From Pseudomonadota bacterium (GTDB taxonomy: Bacteria > Desulfobacterota > Desulfobulbia > Desulfobulbales > JAGXFP01): a DNA stretch of 36,587 nucleotides. The DNA is taken from the NCBI GenBank assembly GCA_018814305.1, contig JAHJAA010000071.1:1-36587 (forward strand). Reading direction: 5' to 3'. Shown here in pieces: positions 32,051 through 36,587 of this stretch. The notes under the pieces were generated by a model. That model did no database searches. It saw only the letters and a list, made by a program, of their open reading frames with translations, and had not been told where the DNA came from. The position numbers were made by a program, and so were the translations under genes. Numbering within the stretch: the stretch's first letter is position 1; every line of letters starts with the position of its first letter.

Positions 32051-35000
32051 GGGGCATGAACCTCCTTGGAGAGTTGCTCAATCGCCTCAAAAGTCGTCCC
32101 GGCGAATCGTTGAATGAGTGGGGTCAACGGCAACCCTCGAACCTGAAGGGGCTTGGGTAGCAGTGAGATCACCACCTCCAGATCCATGAGTCCCCGGGCC
32201 ATCGCCACAGACACCCGCTGGGGATAGGCCAGCCGAAGGGCGGAACGGACCTGGGCCAATTGCTCATTCTGATACTGCGGATCGATGATCTCCAGCAGCT
32301 GCAGGAGTTGTTCCCGACTGATATCCTGAATATCTATCCGGCCCTCGACCAGACGTTTTTTCACATCAAGCTCCACGGCAACCCGAGCATTCACCGGCGC
32401 GTAAACCTGATCTTTTTCACCACTTTCCCGGCCTTTGAGTAAGCGTCTGGGATCAAGCTGACTCACCCGGGCCAAAAGACCGATCTTCTGACCATCGGGC
32501 TTGGCATCCAGATAGAACTGGCCAGTGAGATGACCGTCAAAGAGGTCGACATCGAACCGCTGGAGACGGATCATGTTCTGCTTGAGCGAGGTAGCTGCCA
32601 GGATCGGCCCTACTCTCAGGGTATCAATCTGCAGTTCCTTAACGCTCAGGATGTGCCGCTCGTCAAGATACGGCTGGATGCGCCCGAAATCCGCCGTCTG
32701 GAAGGGATCAGAGGTGACGAGATAACGGAACCCCAACCCTTGTTCATCACGGATCAGCTCCTCTTCAACCTTGATACTCCCATTCACCCCTTCCAGGCGA
32801 ACCGTATCAAAGCCCACAGCCACATCCTTGAACCGAAAGTCGCCTTCCAGGGTTATTCTCCTCCCGTCCATCACGGTGAGACGCCAGGGTACCTCCACCA
32901 GACCTGAGATAAAAGGCTTGCCTGCTGGGAAAAAGCCGCTGGGCAGATGGGCGCGAAGGGTACTTTCCAGCTGGATGTCACGACCGTCCATAAAACTTTG
33001 GCCTTTTGCGGTAAACCCCAGCAGTCCGGTGGCGGCATCAAGGTTCAGACTTGTGAGTGACGCCAGTTCTCCCTTCAGGCCGCCCACCACTTGGAAATCA
33101 AGAGGTGTAACCAGCGGACCCAATTCCAGAGCGGATCCACCGGTCACGGCTTCGGCCAGCCGAAGCTCTCCCTGGTCAAGATGCAGGGTCAACTCGGCGA
33201 GTTCAGGAGACCTCCCAGGGCTTGCCTTGACAGAGAAACCACCTGAGAGTCGGTCGATAAAGGCCTGATCAATCAGCTCCAGATCCTCAAAGCCGAAGGT
33301 TACTCCACCGGACATTTCTTCTTGAGACCAAACCCCCGCGGGGTTGATTATGGCCGGTTTCGACCAGTGAACAAGGGTCCCTCGCTGATCAGGTGACTGA
33401 ATCAACTCTGTTTTCAGTTGGATCTCGGCCCGCACCCCATCAAGCATTCCGGGATCAAATTCCTGGATTGAGCTCTGCGGATGGTCCAGCATCGCCGCAA
33501 GCTCCACCTTGGCAATGACCGCCCCCACCGTTTCCAGAGATTTCAACGGGGCAAGATAGGCCTGCCAGTCCGGGGTGGAAGTCACTGTGAACCCGGAGGC
33601 AATACTGAACCTCCGAGGGGAATCATCCAGGACCAGGGTGTAGTGGAGCGCCTCCTTCCCGTCGATTACAATTTCGCCATCGCTGGTCATACTGGTGGGT
33701 GGCCAGGGGAAATGGCTCCGATTCCCGATCTCCACCGAGAGCGTTTTTTCCAATGGAGGGAATTGCACCCCAGCGGTTTTGATGTGGAGATCGGTATCGT
33801 ATCCGCTCTCCTTCCCGACGCTGTAGACCACTTCCAGCGGACCAGTCAACACTACGCCGTCCTTGCTCACCGGTGGGGATTGCTGAACAATCCGAAGATC
33901 ACCGGAGGTGGCTATCGGCCAGGAGGAAAAGGCCGAAGGATCCGCCTGCTGGATGTTTTCCATGCCATGCCGGAACTCTAACGCCCCCGATGCGGCCACC
34001 GACAGCCCCCCGGTAAACTGAAAAACTTCCCCGGTCTCGGGAAGGTAGCTGACCAGCTCGGGATCGAGTTCCAGTCCCACGGTATGGCTAAGCCTCAGGA
34101 TTCCAGGACGATTTTCGGCCGTAAGTTCCGCCGTAAGGAGATCGGTGGTGTCCAAAACCACGGAGGCGGAGAAACGGGACTCCGCCAGATCCAGGTCAGT
34201 GGCAACGCTCAACCTGGCCTGGAGCGATACCTCCCTGGGAATTTGAGGGATCAAGGCCCGAGCCAGGTCCATTGTCCCATCATAGTTGACCCGGCCATTT
34301 TCGAAGCCCCCCTTTCCGTTAAGCATCTGCCGCTCCGATCTATAGGTTTGATCGCCAACGGTCACCAGCAGATCTTCAGCCATCAATTCCTCGGCGAACT
34401 CCACCACCAGGGAATGAAGCGGGTCGGCCAGCGAAGAAAGCCGACCTGTTCCTTCCAATCGATGAATCGGGACCAGGGAGGCGGCGATTTTACCGCCCTC
34501 TTGATCCGGCAACTCGATTGCCACGTGTTGCGCCTTTCCCGCAGAATGAAGCTCGACCAGCACCGGCGATTCCAGATCGGTATCCAGCGGGGTTTCCCCC
34601 TTGGACCGGAGGTTCCAGGTCAGATCCGTCAGCTCAAAGAGCGACCCATCCTGACCGGAGGCGGCGAGTCGCTCCACGGTGAGGTCTTCTTCCACCTGAA
34701 AAGAGATGACCGGGGCCGGTTTCTCGAAGGGATGGACGCTGCCAGCCAGGCGAAGTGAAAAACTGTGGTCAGCCCGCACGTCAAAGGTATATGGTCCGAT
34801 ATCGAGCCCATCAAGGGCCACGCCGCGCGCCACGTCATTGACCTCGACGGTAACCTCCAGCGGGAAGATGGTTTTCCAGCCGCCCACGGTCTGCGGTCTG
34901 GCCCCGGATTCGGCCCTGGTATTAAGATCAAGAGTGATTGCGGCCAAGCTCCCCGCCTTCTGTTTTTCTCCCCTAATCATCTGGGTGACCATCACCCGGT

Positions 35001-35775
35001 CCAAGACTGCCTGGAGTTCAGCGGAGGTACTATCCACCCGCCAATTCCCCTCACCGTAGGAAAGCTCCCATGCAACTCCCAGATTCACCGATGGGTAAAA
35101 GGCAAGTTCGGTAAACTCCTCCCCCCCTCCCTGGGCCAGGATCCACGAACGATTCTCGTCCTGGTCCACCCGCAGCCGGAAAGCGCCCCGGATGCCTTCC
35201 GGCTGCCAGGACATTTCTGCTCCGGCCTCGCCAACCCTCCCATACACCCGCTGCCACCGATCGTCTTGGCCCAGGCGGAGATCAACCTCGAGCCCTTGGA
35301 CCGTAAAGTCATTCACTTCCATGGAAATGGGGGGATGAGCAAGTTTTTCCGCCAGGACGTCCCAGTCCGTTTGGGGCTGGGGAGCAGCAGGAGGGGGATG
35401 AAGACTACCGGTGAGGGAAACCTGCTTGAGGATCAGGCGATCGATCCGAGGCTGCCCTCGGATAATCGTTTCAAGGGGGCAGGAAAAATCCAGCAGCCCA
35501 AGAGAAAGATGGAGTTCACCCAGTTCCGGGTCGGTCCACTGCAGTCGAAGGTCACGAATAACGATCGACCCTAAAAGATCGATCCGGGCTTCACCCAGGG
35601 TTTCAAGGTGAAGCCCGTTGGCCGCCAGCGGGGCGGCGATTCGAGGCATGAGAAAAGTATAAAAGGCAGGTGAGCGTAGAAGGGAAAAAACCGTCACCAC
35701 AGCAAGTGCGGAAAAGGCCACCAAGCCTCCCACAATAAGGAGCATCCATTTCGCGATCCTGCGCCAACGTCCCAC
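32047..35775 (-). CDS. AsmA/YdbH-like inter-membrane protein
   Basis: A 1242-residue protein anchored by one N-terminal membrane helix (about residues 9-32), with the rest in the periplasm. It opens with AFYTFLMPRIAAPLAANGLHLETLGEARIDLLGSIVIRDLRLQW (in part), which is typical of AsmA-like proteins. It continues as repeating beta-strand units and ends with VVISLLPKPLQVRGLPLTPLIQRFAG, a region resembling AsmA_2/YdbH ends. Such proteins form hydrophobic grooves that carry phospholipid between membranes. It is longer than E. coli YdbH (about 880). The GTG start at 35775 has GGAG ten bases upstream. It is 41 bases from the CX3CH lipoprotein gene and overlaps the small lipoprotein gene. Confidence 0.85.
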   Translation of the reverse strand: MGRWRRIAKWMLLIVGGLVAFSALAVVTVFSLLRSPAFYTFLMPRIAAPLAANGLHLETLGEARIDLLGSIVIRDLRLQWTDPELGELHLSLGLLDFSCPLETIIRGQPRIDRLILKQVSLTGSLHPPPAAPQPQTDWDVLAEKLAHPPISMEVNDFTVQGLEVDLRLGQDDRWQRVYGRVGEAGAEMSWQPEGIRGAFRLRVDQDENRSWILAQGGGEEFTELAFYPSVNLGVAWELSYGEGNWRVDSTSAELQAVLDRVMVTQMIRGEKQKAGSLAAITLDLNTRAESGARPQTVGGWKTIFPLEVTVEVNDVARGVALDGLDIGPYTFDVRADHSFSLRLAGSVHPFEKPAPVISFQVEEDLTVERLAASGQDGSLFELTDLTWNLRSKGETPLDTDLESPVLVELHSAGKAQHVAIELPDQEGGKIAASLVPIHRLEGTGRLSSLADPLHSLVVEFAEELMAEDLLVTVGDQTYRSERQMLNGKGGFENGRVNYDGTMDLARALIPQIPREVSLQARLSVATDLDLAESRFSASVVLDTTDLLTAELTAENRPGILRLSHTVGLELDPELVSYLPETGEVFQFTGGLSVAASGALEFRHGMENIQQADPSAFSSWPIATSGDLRIVQQSPPVSKDGVVLTGPLEVVYSVGKESGYDTDLHIKTAGVQFPPLEKTLSVEIGNRSHFPWPPTSMTSDGEIVIDGKEALHYTLVLDDSPRRFSIASGFTVTSTPDWQAYLAPLKSLETVGAVIAKVELAAMLDHPQSSIQEFDPGMLDGVRAEIQLKTELIQSPDQRGTLVHWSKPAIINPAGVWSQEEMSGGVTFGFEDLELIDQAFIDRLSGGFSVKASPGRSPELAELTLHLDQGELRLAEAVTGGSALELGPLVTPLDFQVVGGLKGELASLTSLNLDAATGLLGFTAKGQSFMDGRDIQLESTLRAHLPSGFFPAGKPFISGLVEVPWRLTVMDGRRITLEGDFRFKDVAVGFDTVRLEGVNGSIKVEEELIRDEQGLGFRYLVTSDPFQTADFGRIQPYLDERHILSVKELQIDTLRVGPILAATSLKQNMIRLQRFDVDLFDGHLTGQFYLDAKPDGQKIGLLARVSQLDPRRLLKGRESGEKDQVYAPVNARVAVELDVKKRLVEGRIDIQDISREQLLQLLEIIDPQYQNEQLAQVRSALRLAYPQRVSVAMARGLMDLEVVISLLPKPLQVRGLPLTPLIQRFAGTTFEAIEQLSKEVHAP

Positions 35776-35816
35776 CTTCTTAAAGCTCCTTCCCAGTCAA
35801 CCCTTGCATGTCCTTA

Positions 35817-36296
35817 TTAGTTTAGAGCGCCATTGTTGATCCAGGCCACCATCTCATCGATCAGGGCCTGATCGGTGATCGCCACATGGTTGACATCATG
35901 AAGACTCAAGGCCGTGGTGCATCCCTGGGTCTGACTCATGTGATCAGAGTAACTCCTGACCAGACTTGCCATCATGGTAGAGTGAGCGGCATCCCCCCCG
36001 TGGATGAAGGTATCGGTATTACAATCGCCAAGCCTCAGCCAGTTCGGGTAGTTGGCCGCGCTCTTGCCGACCAGATCATTATAAAAACTATCCTTGGTAC
36101 TTAGATCGGGACCGTTCTCGGTACCATCGGCCGCTCCTGAGGAATGACAGTTCACCCCACAGGTGTTAAATTTTTTGTTCCAAAGGTCCGTATACTGGCC
36201 ATCGGTACTCTCACCGCCACCACAACCGAACATGATCATGGTCAAACCAACAACCGCCGTTCCCTTACAGACCCGCACCCACTCTTTTGCTACCAT
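35817..36296 (-). CDS. Lipoprotein with a cytochrome-like CX3CH motif
   Basis: A 159-residue lipoprotein (lipobox MFGC, C25). The mature part looks like a c-type cytochrome domain: YTDLWNKKFNTCGVNCHSSG, then NGPDLSTKDSFYNDLVGKSA and a final helix ALIDEMVAWINNGA. The haem motif is C46-x3-C50-H51 rather than CxxCH. Two more cysteines (LGDCNTD, TQGCTT) may pair. ATG 36296 has GGAGG six bases upstream; an ATG two codons earlier overlaps that site. It is the first gene of the minus-strand group with the AsmA-like protein. Confidence 0.82.
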   Translation of the reverse strand: MVAKEWVRVCKGTAVVGLTMIMFGCGGGESTDGQYTDLWNKKFNTCGVNCHSSGAADGTENGPDLSTKDSFYNDLVGKSAANYPNWLRLGDCNTDTFIHGGDAAHSTMMASLVRSYSDHMSQTQGCTTALSLHDVNHVAITDQALIDEMVAWINNGALN

Positions 36297-36374
36297 TGTC
36301 ATCCTCCGATTTCATTATTTCAAAGCACCCATGCACCAAGCAACCTGCCTTGGAAACCTCACCGCCCCATCATC

Positions 36375-36402
36375 ACTATAGATTGAGGAATACCATTTGA
36401 AA
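36375..36402 (-). promoter_or_regulatory. Possible promoter of the lipoprotein/AsmA operon
   Basis: On the minus strand TTTCAA (36397-36402) and TATAGT (36375-36380) are 16 bases apart, about 80 bases before the first start codon. Confidence 0.4.
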
Positions 36403-36511
36403 ATAGCTGTTTCCAGAACGGAGTAAATATTGAATCTCACTCATTCTGGCAGACTTGATAGCTGCTTTGTCAAGCCCATTCGCTTTGAACACCTTTATAC
36501 GTATCGTTATG

Positions 36512-36528
36512 TGCGACACGATGTCGCA
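36512..36528. promoter_or_regulatory. Perfect palindrome TGCGACA-CGA-TGTCGCA
   Basis: Seven-base arms with a 3-base spacer lie in an AT-rich setting, about 215 bases upstream of the lipoprotein gene. It looks like a binding site for a dimeric regulator, perhaps of a gene beyond the window edge. Confidence 0.4.
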
Positions 36529-36587
36529 TTTTCATATGTGATTACAGCTAGTTACATCACCTGGAAATCACCCGGCGTGTCCCCGCC

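Larger units (their letters stand above)
36297..36587. other. Upstream region at the window edge
   Basis: AT-rich region with no supportable gene. It contains a possible minus-strand promoter and a perfect palindrome, listed separately. The last 60 bases could belong to a feature continuing outside the window. Confidence 0.45.

Overview
The window reads as chromosomal DNA of a Gram-negative, cytochrome-bearing bacterium. I think Desulfobacterota (former Deltaproteobacteria) is most likely, but this is an inference. It rests on a Cys-rich PAS kinase whose G1 box reads NPAW, of a style familiar from that group; on periplasmic and lipoprotein c-type cytochromes; on FecR/OmpA-type envelope proteins; and on an intergenic palindromic repeat with GTAAAAAGTCC ends. 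No rRNA, tRNA, CRISPR array, transposase or phage gene was seen.

Layout. (1) 1-1259: signal peptidase I (lepB) and an unannotated 59-residue membrane protein. (2) 1260-1568: an AT-rich, palindrome-bearing leader. (3) 1569-10052: a tightly packed plus-strand cluster of eight genes, several overlapping by 4 bases or more. In order they are a SAM methyltransferase, a Trm112-like zinc protein, a B12-binding-type radical SAM enzyme, a degenerate rubrerythrin-like protein, a fusion of the ATPase half of DNA gyrase B to a second methyltransferase, two sulfotransferases, and an amidinotransferase/deiminase-family enzyme. I do not recognise this combination as a described pathway, and it is the best candidate for an undescribed system. 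(4) 10154-12699: an unrecognised protein, a DASS/SLC13 carboxylate transporter and a small zinc-ribbon protein. (5) 12772-24098, all minus strand: cheR, cheB, an orphan ABC-type substrate-binding protein, a 1292-residue Cache/HAMP/GAF hybrid kinase with three receivers, a receiver-kinase-receiver protein, corA and pckA. (6) 24454-26975, plus strand: a Cys-rich PAS histidine kinase, a periplasmic FecR-domain protein and an OmpA-type lipoprotein. (7) 26992-28071: a divergent pair encoding a periplasmic coiled-coil protein and a monoheme cytochrome c. (8) 28191-36296, minus strand: a lipoprotein with a CX3CH motif, a 1242-residue AsmA/YdbH-like protein, a small lipoprotein and a 1187-residue beta-propeller/TPR protein. 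The last three are translationally coupled and look like an envelope-spanning assembly.

How the parts may work together. The eight-gene cluster holds group-transfer enzymes (methyl, sulfuryl, amidino or hydrolytic) plus a radical SAM enzyme. This suggests stepwise modification of one product, but no backbone synthase, precursor peptide or exporter is visible. The gyrase-like half keeps every ATP-site residue I could check but stops exactly before TOPRIM, so the protein cannot cleave DNA as gyrase does. In the signalling region, the periplasmic binding protein coupled to cheB is a plausible ligand sensor for the Cache-domain hybrid kinase, with the second kinase passing the signal on. All functions are assigned by reading motifs by eye; no database search was possible.
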